The notes beneath the pieces are model-generated. The model saw only the letters and a program-made list of their open reading frames with translations. It had not been told where the DNA came from and did no database searches. This document shows, in pieces, positions 31,893 through 43,337 of a stretch of DNA of 64,000 nt. Each line of letters opens with the position of its first letter. Position 1 is the first letter of the stretch. The stretch is taken from positions 22,857 to 86,856 of the forward strand of contig NW_019091458.1 of assembly GCF_001949145.1 (NCBI RefSeq), in the 5' to 3' direction. The DNA is from Acanthaster planci. Taxonomy: Eukaryota; Echinodermata; Asteroidea; Valvatida; Acanthasteridae. Position numbers and translations under genes: made by a program.

Positions 31893-34800
31893 GTAAGTTG
31901 CCGTTTTCTCTTACTTCTTAGGCTACCCCCAGAACTGTGTGGGTCCGACGTCCGCCCCGCTTGCAGTGCTGGGGTTACAGCGTGCCAATCATGTTGTTGC
32001 AGGGGTTCGTCGTCCGCCGCACTCCCACGAACTTCGGAGACTGGATTCTAAACACAGATAACTTTACGACCCCGTGTTAACAAAAAGGGTCAAGAGGCAC
32101 ACAAAGGTGCCTTTTTAAACGTTAATCAGAAGCCTAGGCTTATTGCGGAGTGACACCGCATGGGTGATTTTGCACAATGGTGTAGAAAGGCATTTTGGGA
32201 AGGAAAAGGAGGTAATCTTTGCTCCTTTTTTCTTTCCCATTATGCCTTTCTACCATTGTGCAAAATCACTCATGTAGTATCAGCAATGTTCATACAGTCG
32301 TTTTCCCAGTTTGGGATTTTTTCCTAGTTACAGACTGCTTGAAACGAAAAGAAAAGTTGGGACTACCTTTTTGTACTGTTTTCAGATTGGCTTACCACAT
32401 TTTCAAAATCACAGACAGCAAAATCAGCATGGTTCAGCCAAGAGCATAACTTCCCCAAGTTGGCCAAAGCTTTGAAAATGACTTTGCTCTGATGTTATTG
32501 TTTCAGTGTGAATAATATTGACATTTTTAGACCTATTTAGTCCCTTAGTCTTGTCTTTGGAGAGAAGGGCATGATGAAATGCCCTGGGCATACATACAGA
32601 CACGAGAGACATTTCTCTGGAAGAATTCCTTTTTAGACGTCACAGTTTTGGGGTTTCAGTCAGACACACCACCAAATTGAATGTTTTTAATTGGGAGCCT
32701 GTTAATATTCGGGTGATTTTAGCAAAGAAGGTTCAGTCAAGGAAGAAACAAGGGGAACAGGTTTAATAATTTGACAAATTTGATCGGCCTAGTACAGTGT
32801 TAATGACACTTGGAAATCATGATCTGAATTGGATTTCTTTCCCAATTTTCAGAAGTAGATTTTGGATTTGAAATCTGCCTTCTTCCTACATTGCCTCCCA
32901 TTATTGGTGCCTTAATCCAAAGACAGTTCGCATCCAGCAGCGGTACTATATAACGTCATTCATTGATGATAATTCCCACTGATGATAACATCCCACTTGT
33001 AACTTGATTTGTGCTGTGCTTTAAAAATTTAGGGTACAGATCACCAGCAGAATGTGTATTTGGGGACCCCTCATTTTTTTCATTTTAATCTTATAAAACT
33101 GGTCAGTCCTCCCCTCAAAAAAACAAAGGCAACACTCACTTTATTGCACTGACCCTAATTCTTGGAAATTTTGAATTGGAACTTGTGAGAACATGTGACC
33201 TTCAAACTGAAAAAAAAGCCATGCAAATTTGACTCCACCATGTGTGATGTGTCAAACACTCGCATTTCTCCTCATAATTTCCCTCAAAACACAAAACTGC
33301 CCTCTTTTTCACAATATCAACCCTACAGTTATTTAGGATGTCGTCAAAGTCATCTACGTGTACCGGGTGAATCCCGAAGTTCAAGTGTAGGTCTCCCTTC
33401 ATCAGTCATTTACAAAAGTTTAGGACCACCTATTCACATTGCATTAACCTGAAGAAAAGCCAAGCTTAAACCAATCAATCATGGCAACTGATGTTTATTT
33501 TCAGTGTGTAACCTTCGTATCTTGGTTAAACAGCTATTTGACGACATTTCTATGATTTGAAATGTTAACAGTCTAATATTTTGTGTGCCCACCTTTATTT
33601 CTGATTACTTAATTAATACACTGACTTTTTTTACCCATGCTGCCTTACAGACAAAATGTCATAGAAGACCTGCCTTTGCAAAAAAAATAATTCAAATGGT
33701 ATACATGTACTTGTATATTTAGCAATACACTGATGTTATGCACCACTGTAAAAATATATTAAGTAATCAGTCAATGCGACAATGTAATGCATGCCCAGTG
33801 ACAGAAATACCAATAAAATCCCAGGTGGTCTTAAACTTTCCCTAATGACTGTATTATAGGAACGGGGTCCCCAATCCCAAATTACCAGGTGACCTCATTG
33901 CATATTGCACTCACATCTTTCGTTCTCAGGGGTATCCCGGCATTCTTTACGAGGCAAAGCCATGCGAGCCATGCAGGAAAAGCTCAGACGGCGAGAACCA
34001 GTGAGTATGATCCTTTTTTTACAGGGAAGAATTCTTGAGGATTCATTGGAACATTCCTTTGGCAGAAAAGTGTAAAGGCAGTTTTAGAGCAAATAATGTG
34101 AGCCTTTGTACAGTGTTTGAAGAAACCTTTTGCCAGATTTGGAGCTTTTCTTTTTGCACAGAAATGGGTGTCAGAATTTGTGAGAGTTTTGCCATCCGAA
34201 TCCAAATGACATCCAGAAAACAAGATGTTTCAAACATGAATAACTTTTTGAGCTCACTGTCAGCCAAAGACTGTCAGGTCACTCTCCTTTTCAGAATGAA
34301 ATCCCTGCAACAGAACAGGTGTCCATGAAGTCAGGTGCTTGTGCAACATGTCCAGTGCTGAGATATTGTAACCCCCCCCCCCACCGGCCCACAAAAAAGT
34401 TACCACTTACCTCAGAGAATTCAGAATAAAGAAAGACCAGGACTGGAGTACTCCCCTTAAGTAGACTGGAAAAAATTCTGATAATTCCAACAGCTAGTGA
34501 CTGAAGTCTTGATTACTGTGTAAACTTCACGTATATTTCTACAATTATACAAATTTTAGTAGAATTGTAGGACTTTATTTGACTTGTGAAGTTTATCAAA
34601 GGGAGAGCTATTTTTCGTGTTGTACAGTTGTAACATTTAAAATGAACAAACTCATATTCATTTTGTTTTGTTCACTGGAATATTTCTCCTTCCCTCAAAA
34701 TAAAAACAAATCAGTTACCACCACCGAGAGAGCTCAGAATGAAGGAGGACCAGGACTGGAGTAACGTCTATCCCACAGCTGCCCCCTTTAAATGGTCTGC

Positions 34801-37800
34801 TGTGCCCCTGCCCATTAGAATGGGTTACCCAGTCAGGAGAGGAATCCCACCCCACAAGTATGGAAATGCCGAACTTCTCAAGGTCAGTCAAACAAACCTA
34901 TTTTCCAGCCTCAATGCACCTCGTCTGATTTTTTCTGGCCTGCTTGTTTCATTGCAACAACATCCAACACAACTGAAATAAGAGTGCCTCTGAATGCAAC
35001 ACAGTGCAACCATGGATTAGGCTGCATAGTGCAATGTACATGTAGTGAATGGTGTTGCTGGTGAATGCTGTGGCTTGTGTGATGAAGGGATGTGAATCAC
35101 TTAAACTTCATTGTCCAAACAGTACAGTCTGGCGACGTATTCAAACCACTATGCTTTATGATTTGCAGATCCCAAATTTTCTTCACTTGACTCCGCCTGC
35201 AATCAAGAAACACTGTGCAGCATTAAAAGGTAAATTTCATTTGATGGTCTGTGTGAATAAAACTACAATTGAGCATGTTTTTAGAGGGGGAGGAAGTTTT
35301 TAAGCCAAAGGCATACAGAAGTTGGAATGTTCTTTAAGACTGTCTATGCCTAATAATATTTAATTTTCTTTCTTTTTTTTTTAGACATTTAGGAATGAGA
35401 GTTGGCCACATGCTAGCATGCTGGTATTTTGAATTAACATCTGTGGACCAAAAATCCTCATCTTTGGGGTTTTTCTTTTAGAGTTCTGCACTGAGTGGCC
35501 AGAGGGACTGGAAACCGATGAGGATTGTGAGAGACACTTCCCTTTGGAGGTGGAAACATCCGACTATTTATTCAGCGGTCCATCCCTTAGACATCCGGAT
35601 GCCAGAATCATCACAGTCAAGGCATGCTTAGCCATTTAGCTCCAATTTCACTCAGACTGATATAAGAGGCCTGTGCACTGATGACGTCACTCTTTGTTTA
35701 GACATGCACTATTGGAGTCAGGAAGGGACGACCAAATCGAAGCTTCATTGGAAAGCCTATCTGTAATCGTCCACGTCGGGCAGGGCAAAAATCCAAAATT
35801 AATTTACATCTCCCCGGCGCTAATCCATCTTTGAAATAGTTGTTCGCAGTACCCGCTGCTACGTCTGATTTGAATCAGCCAGCCGATACCGGCGAGCTCG
35901 GCGATCGAGTTGTTAAGACGTCTGCACTAGTAAGCAGGAGGTTGTGGGTTCGAGTCCCACCCGAGTACGCTTGTGGGTTTTTCACAAGCCTTCGGGGGCA
36001 TACACTGAGTATACAGTGTTAAAATACACGTCGGGCAGGGCAAACATCCAAAATAAAACAGAATGTTGACGTCATCAGAATAGACGCCTCCTGTATTTTG
36101 GCCATTTCAGCTTCATTTCAAACAGCCTGTCAAACGTGATTTTTCTCTGAGCTAGGCCCCACTCATGTCAACTTATCCTGGAAGTTGTCTTGGAAAGTCA
36201 CGAAAAAAATCAGATAGGACTGAAGGTTAGTTTAGGGATAGGGTTGTAGCTGGGATTAGATTTAGGCACACGTACAGAGTTAGAGTAACGCAGTTGTGAG
36301 CATTTATGTTTACCCGACATTTCAATGGGAAATTACCAGAGTTCTACTACATGTGGCACACTTGCTATAAACCCACAACCCGACGCACTTCACTTCAACA
36401 ACAATTATAGGCAAAACCATAGTGTCATGCATAGTCTCTACATAGTAGGTAACCTTAAAAGCTTTATGACAGCTAAATGTATGAGAAAAACACAGAACCA
36501 GTACCTAGCGCTGGATTTGAACAAATGACAACTGTACATAGCATAATTAGCAACCACCATACCATTGATTAAAAGTATCCACAGTTAGTTTATGTGAAAC
36601 TGAGCCTGCCAAGTTTACTACCTACGACATACGGTTTTTAATCAAACACTTGCCAACTGCAGTGGTAGCCGATCTTTGGGAAACCATGTTGGAAAGAATT
36701 CCACATGTGACCCACTCTGTGAAAATGAGTCACAAGTCGCCAGAGCCACTTTGGAGTAACAAGTCCTTTAGAATAATTTTGCACAGTGGAAATCAATGGG
36801 AACCCAAAGTATTTTTCACCATGGTGTATCCACTTTGATCAGGAGCCAAACTGAGTGATACTTCAAAACAAAAAATTAATTTGCTCTTTCCAATACAAAT
36901 ATAAACTCAAAAAGTGGCTCTGGCAATTTAAGACTCATTTTCACAGAGAGGGTAACATATATGGACGCCAGTAGTTAGAAAGCAAAAACACGTCAAGAAA
37001 ACTTCAATTCAGGAGGCAACATGCGAGGTCATTTACTTACAAAACACTTAGAATTGTTCAGACCAGTCTCAAAGACTTAATGCATGGGTGTCAAGTGGCG
37101 TCCGCGTATGGAACTCTTTCCCCCATGTGGTCAGGAGGTACTTCAAGGCATTTTTTTCAGTCCCTGGGGCCCGGATTCCATGGTATTTTAGGTCTTGGAT
37201 ATGGTCTCAGTTTCAAACTCTCAGCTCTCTGTCATTGTCTCAATCTCAGACATGTGGGTATTGAACTACAAGACTGGGATCCCAGGCCGTGGAGTGAAAT
37301 TTTCCTGTGTTAATAGAATCATTTTCCTTTGGAAAATCAGGTTAAATTAAGAGATCTTCCACTGGACAAGCACGCCCGTTGGAAGCTGATTCAACTGGCC
37401 GGGCAGAGGTACAACAAGAAAACGCAAACCCTCACGCTCACCACAGACAGGTAAAGACTTCAACACAGAGCAGATTCCCACCAGTGAAAAAGGTTCAAGA
37501 AGTCAAGTGTTTGTAAATGGAGATCTGCTTTTTAAACGATCGTCTGTCCTCGAAAGAAAGATCTAAGTACCATTTCTAAAGTGTTGTTTCGAATACAAAA
37601 ATAGTGACAAAAAATTGGCAACATTTCCTCGGGAGAGCAACTTACTCTGTTTTCTTGTCCCTCACATAGGTGTCCAGTTAGGAAACAGAACCGCAACTAT
37701 GCCATGTATCTACTAACTGTGCTCTTCAACGAAGCTTGGGTAAGAACTGGCAACAGATGGATGGTGTACAGTTCAGCTTGCAGTTGTACGAGTCTGTCAG

Positions 37801-39433
37801 AATCAAAAGTCCACTTTTTTACTTGTGCTTGAGTTGTGCACTTACGCTGTCATGCATTTGGGTAGCAGAATGAAGCTTGCTAAAATGGAGACACCTTCAT
37901 GTGATATATTCATATTTTCATCAGCGGTAGGGCTGTTGCGGTCATTTTTTGATTTGATTAATTCACCACGTTGCACATTACACGGTAATATTTCTTTGGT
38001 TGTTAAAAAAATGCCTTTCAACAACTAAGAATAATTTGTACAGCATCTGAGAGGATCCCTTGTAAGACTGGTATGCAAATTACCAAAGCAGAGGCTGCAG
38101 TTGACAAATATGAAAGTAAAAGGAACAGCTTACTTTACAACAGCACATGTGGATAACTGTCCTCTTCAAATCAACAGGTGCCGAGAGCCACGCCCTCCAC
38201 AACGAATGTACTCTACCCAAACTCAAATGCTGGACTAAGCCTGAAATTCCAGGCACCCTTGCTTTTAAACTGGGCTGGGTCCCAGAGCCAGAATCTTAAC
38301 AAAGGGCTATGTAAATTTGTGGCATTCCTGGACATAAAAGTCACTGGGTGAGCTGGGTGTAGGTAGAAAGAATGTACATTATTAAGAAAGAAAGCACAGG
38401 ATATACAGCAAAACCTCGTCAATAAAAGCACTGTTAATGCAACATTCTGCTTGTAACAAGGAACTTTTTCAGTCCCAATCCTTTCCTTTGTTCGTCATTG
38501 TTTTCATTCTTGATAATACATGTACAAGGTTCCTGTTTTAAAGGTTACCTACAAAGCCCAAAGCACCTTCTATTAACAAGATCCAACTGTACATGTACAT
38601 GCAGCAAAAAGGAATCATGGCTGGCTGGACTAGTCCACGTCACCAGAGGAGGGAAGCCTGCTGGACCATACCATTTGTGACGGGCCCCTCTACAAAATTA
38701 TCCAGCATGTCGTTTTTTGACTGATTAAAACCTATCCAGGGATTCATATGCATCTCTTGTTCTTGGGGGTGAATTCCAGATAACTGAGCCTTGGGAAGCT
38801 GACATCACAGAAGACGATATGGAGGAATACGTCTGGGACATCAGCCCCTCGCGCCGTTCCACCATCGCCACGCTAGCAAGGATGAACAACAAGGTAGGCG
38901 TGCAGTGGTGCTTGGTTGGAGGAGATTGGCCTATTTGTCAGATACAATCATGCCAAAATCCTGTACCTGGATTTGACTGGCTTAGCGAAATTGTGGATTA
39001 AACAGCCCAATGACTCTGGCAGTGTTGAAGTCCTCTTTGAGTGCAACCAATGCATGAAAATATTACACGGTGCAGTGAGAACTGAGCTTGACAAACTGGA
39101 TTGTACGTTTGGAGTGATAGTGCTTTTGGTCATGAGGTGAAGGCCTTGATGGCGATATATGGCATTTACAAGAACAGTCCATTCATACCCACTGCCTGCT
39201 TGCCAGCTTCTCGTGATCATTTCAATCATCCCACTTGCCATCCATCATTCCAGGATAACATGGAAGGCGAGGTGAGCCCTGGGGAGGAGTTGGAGTATCT
39301 TGGGTCACCGGAGGTCAGCAAGTATGGGGACGCGGTGACGGCACTGCGGAACACCCCAGAAAGCCACCAGTCACTAGAGAGATACAAAGCAGCAGCACTA
39401 AGCCTGCTTCAAATGAGTAAGGACGAGTCATGA
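31718..39433 (+). CDS. MRPS35: Mitochondrial ribosomal protein S35 (complete, 9 exons)
   Basis: Component of the small (28S) subunit of the mitochondrial ribosome, acting in the mitochondrial matrix. Exons: 31718-31892, 33930-34000, 34715-34882, 35169-35229, 35482-35621, 37341-37450, 37670-37739, 38780-38893, 39254-39433; 1,089 nt, 362 codons including the usual family core (the human protein is about 323 residues). All phases match. Diagnostic blocks are [56 protein letters not shown] and [13 protein letters not shown]. The N-terminus is rich in Arg, Leu and Ser and almost free of acidic residues, as expected of a cleavable mitochondrial presequence. The ATG has A at -3 and G at +4. The gene lies between, and antisense to, two TRANK1-like pieces. 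Confidence 0.95.
31893..33929 (+). other. MRPS35 intron 1
   Basis: A 2-kb intron with a 53-nt-arm hairpin (32159-32274) and otherwise AT-rich sequence. No other gene recognised. Confidence 0.6.
32159..32274. repeat. Long inverted repeat (hairpin) in MRPS35 intron 1
   Basis: The left arm 32159-32211 and right arm 32222-32274 are near-perfect reverse complements (shared core GATTTTGCACAATGG and TAGAAAGGCAT), with a 10-base loop. It looks like a foldback element or a young inverted duplication. Confidence 0.85.
33930..34000 (+). CDS. MRPS35: MRPS35 exon 2
   Basis: From cgttctcag|GGGTATC to GAACCA|gtgagt, phase 1 to 0. Encodes [19 protein letters not shown], a basic helical segment. Confidence 0.88.
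34001..34714 (+). other. MRPS35 intron 2
   Basis: No gene or repeat recognised beyond a C run at 34373-34383. Confidence 0.45.
34715..34882 (+). CDS. MRPS35: MRPS35 exon 3
   Basis: Fifty-six codons, phase 0 to 0, from caaatcag|TTACCA to CTCAAG|gtcagt. Holds [18 protein letters not shown] and [17 protein letters not shown], the family hallmark. Confidence 0.95.
35169..35229 (+). CDS. MRPS35: MRPS35 exon 4
   Basis: [20 protein letters not shown], from gatttgcag|ATCCC to TTAAAAG|gtaaat, phase 0 to 1. Almost identical to the vertebrate protein. Confidence 0.95.
35482..35621 (+). CDS. MRPS35: MRPS35 exon 5 (GC donor)
   Basis: From tcttttag|AGTTC, phase 1 to 0. [20 protein letters not shown] and [19 protein letters not shown] match the family. 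The exon most likely ends GTCAAG|gcatgc, a GC donor, because this keeps the VKVKL spacing of the vertebrate protein. An alternative GT donor six bases upstream (ACA|gtcaag) would keep the frame but drop two residues. Confidence 0.9.
35860..36020 (+). repeat. tRNA-derived SINE copy (plus strand)
   Basis: A tRNA-like head: GCGATCGAGTTGTTAAGACG resembles box A, and GGTTCGAGTCC (35947-35957) is a near-perfect box B. A tail with an inverted CTTGTGGG/CACAAG pair follows. The copy at 53225-53395 shares CAGCCA, AAGAC(G/A)TCTGCACTAGTA and the box B region. Mispaired stems argue against a functional tRNA. Confidence 0.7.
36703..36960. repeat. Foldback repeat in MRPS35 intron 5
   Basis: Arms at 36703-36752 and 36911-36960 are inverted copies sharing CTCTGTGAAAATGAGTC and GCCAGAGCCACTTT. 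The loop is about 158 bases, AT-rich and non-coding. Probably a MITE-like element. Confidence 0.75.
37341..37450 (+). CDS. MRPS35: MRPS35 exon 6
   Basis: [20 protein letters not shown] and [16 protein letters not shown], from ggaaaatcag|GTTAAA to GACAG|gtaaag, phase 0 to 2. Aligns with VKLSSLNLDDHAKKKLIKL of the human protein. Confidence 0.93.
37670..37739 (+). CDS. MRPS35: MRPS35 exon 7
   Basis: [20 protein letters not shown], from ctcacatag|GTGTCC to GCTTGG|gtaaga, phase 2 to 0. Confidence 0.94.
37740..38779 (+). other. MRPS35 intron 7
   Basis: About 1 kb, AT-rich, with TACATGTA words near 38518 and 38590. No gene seen. Confidence 0.4.
38780..38893 (+). CDS. MRPS35: MRPS35 exon 8
   Basis: [19 protein letters not shown] and [16 protein letters not shown], thirty-eight codons, phase 0 to 0, from gaattccag|ATAACT to AACAAG|gtaggc. 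Matches ADMEEYIWENSSSERN of vertebrates. Confidence 0.93.
39254..39433 (+). CDS. MRPS35: MRPS35 exon 9 (stop)
   Basis: From catcattccag|GATAAC to the TGA at 39431-39433. Ends with [18 protein letters not shown] and [19 protein letters not shown], like the YKKSVVSLKN...QYKESVKRLL ending of the human protein. Confidence 0.92.
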   Translation, partial: DNMEGEVSPGEELEYLGSPEVSKYGDAVTALRNTPESHQSLERYKAAALSLLQMSKDES

Positions 39434-39839
39434 ACACTGGTGCTCTTCCAGTGGATCAGTTGCCGATCGGCGGCTTCAAAGATCTAATTTCTTACTCGTG
39501 CAGTTATCCCTTGCAACCTGTTTTCAAGAAACTATAAGGGTATCTCCACATCACGCACTGGCTTTTGGTCTGCAATACTCACACCGTAGAAAACTTACGT
39601 TCTTTGCGATTGATGGTGAGCTGCGGCATGCACTTCATCAACTGGCGTCATGGGTGATATTGCGAACAGATCAGAAAGTCCATCCATTTCCCAGTTTGAG
39701 TAGGTCAACACATCCCCTCATCTTTTTATCCCTTAGTGGAAATTATCATGTTTGCCTTGATTCACCCAGTCTACAGTGCTATTTCTCTTTAGTTTCTTTT
39801 CAGTGAATTGATCATTGAAACATTCGAGACAAAGTTGAC

Positions 39840-39845
39840 AATAAA
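39840..39845 (+). terminator. MRPS35 polyadenylation signal
   Basis: AATAAA about 410 bases after the stop codon, the first canonical hexamer downstream on this strand. It is followed by an A tract and a T-rich stretch (about 39859-39867). Confidence 0.6.
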
Positions 39846-40191
39846 CAAAAAAAAATATTTTATTTGTTAACTGTTGTACTGATATACGTGAAATAATCTG
39901 ATATTTCCCTCCTAGGCAATCAAATTTTCTTATAAGTTGACATAATGACCAAGTAAGAGTAAATATCTCTACCGAGATGCTTAACTAAACTTGACTTCAA
40001 AGTTACCAGGTTTAGGGGATCAGAAAAATTATTTTGGAGATATTGATGAAAAAGCCGTACTTTTTCAAGGCACATTTTGGAATTGCGTCAGTTGTTTGAA
40101 GAATATAAAATGTGGAGAAGTTGAATAACAGTTTCTGGGGATGATTTCAATGTCTTGGTCTACATACAACCCCTGTTTGTTTCACATGCAC

Positions 40192-40330
40192 CCAGATCTT
40201 GATCAGTGATCCTCCAACGCTGGTTCACACCATCCATTATTAATGCAAAGTTGGTTCCCTAAAACCAAATCCTGCTTAAAGCAGGATTTGGTTTTAGGGA
40301 ACCAACTTTGCATCACTAATCACGATCTGG
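40192..40330. repeat. Perfect 35-nt-arm palindrome with outer arms
   Basis: Arms 40243-40277 and 40279-40313 are exact reverse complements around a single A at 40278. Further out, CCAGATCTTGATCAGTGAT (40192-40210) pairs with ATCACTAATCACGATCTGG (40312-40330) with two mismatches. A 32-base asymmetric segment on the left side interrupts the pairing, so the original palindrome was longer. Confidence 0.9.
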
Positions 40331-43300
40331 ATCCACACAAAACAGGTCCTTAAACACTGAGAACCCTGAAAAGCTTGACCTCTGACCCCAAAAGCCTTTG
40401 GAATGAAGAAGCGACAGTTTTAAGTTAAAATTAATTAAATTAATAAACAAAAAATCAACCCCATTTTACTCAGAGCTTCCGTCCAAGAGTGGGATAACAA
40501 TGTCAGAATTCAAACAGATTGGAATGTCTTCACGTAGTGAACTTAATCACTTCAATTGTATTTGATCTTAAAAAGAACTTAATAATCTCACTGTCCATTC
40601 ACTTCATTTTTTTTACTGGAAAAATTCTGAATCAAGATAAAAAATTCCTCAACAGCAAAAGCCTTCAAAAAGTTTCATTGGACTATGCTTGCACGAGGGT
40701 GTGTTAAAAGTCAAGACATATAAACAAAGATATGGCTAAACCGCTACTGAATATAACAGCAACACTGAAACAGTAGGCTTCTTATAAAGTTTCCTATAAA
40801 TGGATTCATACAAGGTCTTTTCCTCTTCGTGAAACTCTTTTCACATCTTACATTTCCCAAGTGAAACCTCTTTTCAAGCAATTCTAGAATGGGTATAAAC
40901 AGATCACTAAAGGCAAACATGGCTTACTGGATCCTGACAGGTACAGTCCATCTGTCATTTGTGCATTATGTCCCTTCGGGCAACAAAATTACTAAAAAAA
41001 AATCCAACAAATGGTACCTAAGAACAAACCTGACGAAGTTCAGCTGAGTGAATACTTTATATTCCGAGAAAAATTGTTTTTCAATGATTTCATTTTCAGA
41101 TTACAAGTTGGTACATGTTCTCACATCAGGTCGAATGCATCTATGCCATGAATTAACCGAAACTGACACATTATTGTAACTGCGCATTTGTTAAGTCAAT
41201 GCTTAGGCGTTATTCTGTTGGCAATTTTCCACCAAATGCATCTTTCGACGCATCATTCAAGATGACATTCTTTCACTCTTTTATTCCAAATGACAGTTCG
41301 CTGGAAAAATAATTTCATGGGGTCTAGTCCCTAACCATCTTTAAAAGCATGCTTATTTTGTCATTCCTTTCCAATAACTGCAAATGGACTGTACCTATAA
41401 AGATCGTTTCACTTTCTACATCAATCATATATCAGAAACCTAGAGATTAAAACTGTTCACGTTCCTAATTAAGCTCCTAATTTTTACTTCCTCTGTGGCT
41501 CTTTAAAACAAAAAGTAACAAATCAGTCAACAAACAAAACAAAAAGCAAATCATGTCAAATGACAATAATTCTGCAGTCTTTTAAACAATGGAACAAAGT
41601 AAACTTCCAAGTAACTTCTGCCGAATCTCATGTTAAACTCACTAAATAAATATTCTCGTTGTTCAATTAACAAATGCATGTACTGGCAAGGTCAAGATAT
41701 TTTGATTTTTACACCAGAGCCGACGTTGAACAAAAACTGAGCCGACTTTGGCTGCAGTTTACAATCCAACCAGAATGAATCCTGTTGTGTATATATAGTC
41801 GGAGTTGTGATTTGATATTGGCATTTTATGCGCAAGGCAAGATTGAATTTCCAGAAACAAACTGTTCATAGCATGGTCAGGGCTTGTATGGTCCTCAAAA
41901 GTCCTGGAATTGTAACATTTTTTTTTCAAATCATAGGTCTTTCAAAGTCTTTGAAAGGATTGTTTTCTTGATTAACGTATTGCAGTAATTCATGTGGAGG
42001 AAAGGGTTGCAAAATATGCCACCAACCAGTAAAATTGACTTGATATATTAGCCGATCACTTGGATGGCGAAACTTTCACTGTTGGTGATGGATATGGACT
42101 CTGTAGTAAGCCAACATTCAAACTTTTAATTGAAACAGAGCAAATGATCCAATATCAGACGAGTATACATAAATCTCTCCTAAACCAGCAATGTTTCCTG
42201 GATACTGGTTCATAAAATGGAATTGCTGTACCTCTAAAGTCCTCAAAAGCCCCTCAATTTAGAATTGTTTCATGCGTATGAAGTTTGTATGGAAGAATAT
42301 GTGTCAAGTTCTAGCAACAGAGAAAAAAAGGAACAACTTTCAGGGCAGGACAGGTAAGGCATTTACACTCTTTCCCCTCCAGTAGCCCCAAAACAAACAA
42401 CAAAACTAGAAATGGACATAATCTCACTTGAAATCAAAAAGGCACATCAGAATAAATTGTATGAAAATGTAGGAATTAGAGCAACTGTGCCGGACAAACA
42501 GAAACCGAAGGGGATCCCTCTACTATTAATAGTTTTCTGGAGAGAAAGATACAAACAGGTTGATCAGTATAATCTTCTGGAATATGTCCCTTTCCACCTG
42601 TTACAAATGCAAATTCAACAAAAGAGTTAATAATCAACACAATTGGCTAATTTTAAATCTCCTTGACTTCAGGAAAGAAACAGTTCTTCGCAAAAAATGA
42701 AAACAAAACAAAACAGCAAGCTCGAAATCAACAAAAGCAACAGAGGAATAACCAACTATGAATATTGGAGATGTGGTAACACAAACACACTGACAAATGA
42801 GATTTTTGTGCTCATCTTTCTAAATTATGACGACTTTAAGCACACAGTCCGGCAAATTATGCCACGGACCAAACAATCATTAATGTTTATTTTCATATAA
42901 AAAAAGAATGTGATGGATATAGCTTGAGTAAAATACAACCAACAGAAACAAGGTAAAGTTGGACTGAGGAAAAACAAAAACATGATGACTGCTAACAGAT
43001 TCTTTATCTAACTGAATTCACCTTTGGCAGAACAGAGAGGAATTTAAATCTTTCCTATCGAACAGCTAACATACACAAAAGCAGGATCTACACATCTAAA
43101 AAAGCACAACAGAAATCACTTGCATTGCATGAAAAATGTTGAAGTAGAACAACTCTACCCAACAAATCTTTTTTTGGTAATTTCCCTGGTAACAGATTCA
43201 CCAACACCCTGCAGTTAAACACAAAAGGATTACTCCAAATAAAGAAACAAGACTGGGTCAACAAGCTACATTGAGGCTAGGCTTCCCCAGTCCAGGAGTT

Positions 43301-43331
43301 AACAAATTACAGCCAAACCCGGTGTTACGAT

Positions 43332-43337
43332 TTTATT
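43332..43337 (-). terminator. Candidate polyadenylation signal, right TRANK1-like gene
   Basis: AATAAA on the minus strand, about 525 bases after the TGA at 43861. It is the nearest canonical hexamer I noticed; later ones also exist. Confidence 0.35.

Larger units (their letters stand above)
35622..37340 (+). other. MRPS35 intron 5 with nested repeats
   Basis: Contains a SINE copy inside a larger element (about 35674-36090) and a foldback repeat (36703-36960). Nothing coding. Confidence 0.6.

Noticed and set aside
35900-35975. A functional tRNA gene
   Set aside because: Box A and B are good, but the acceptor and anticodon stems do not pair and two degenerate relatives exist in the window; a SINE explains it better.
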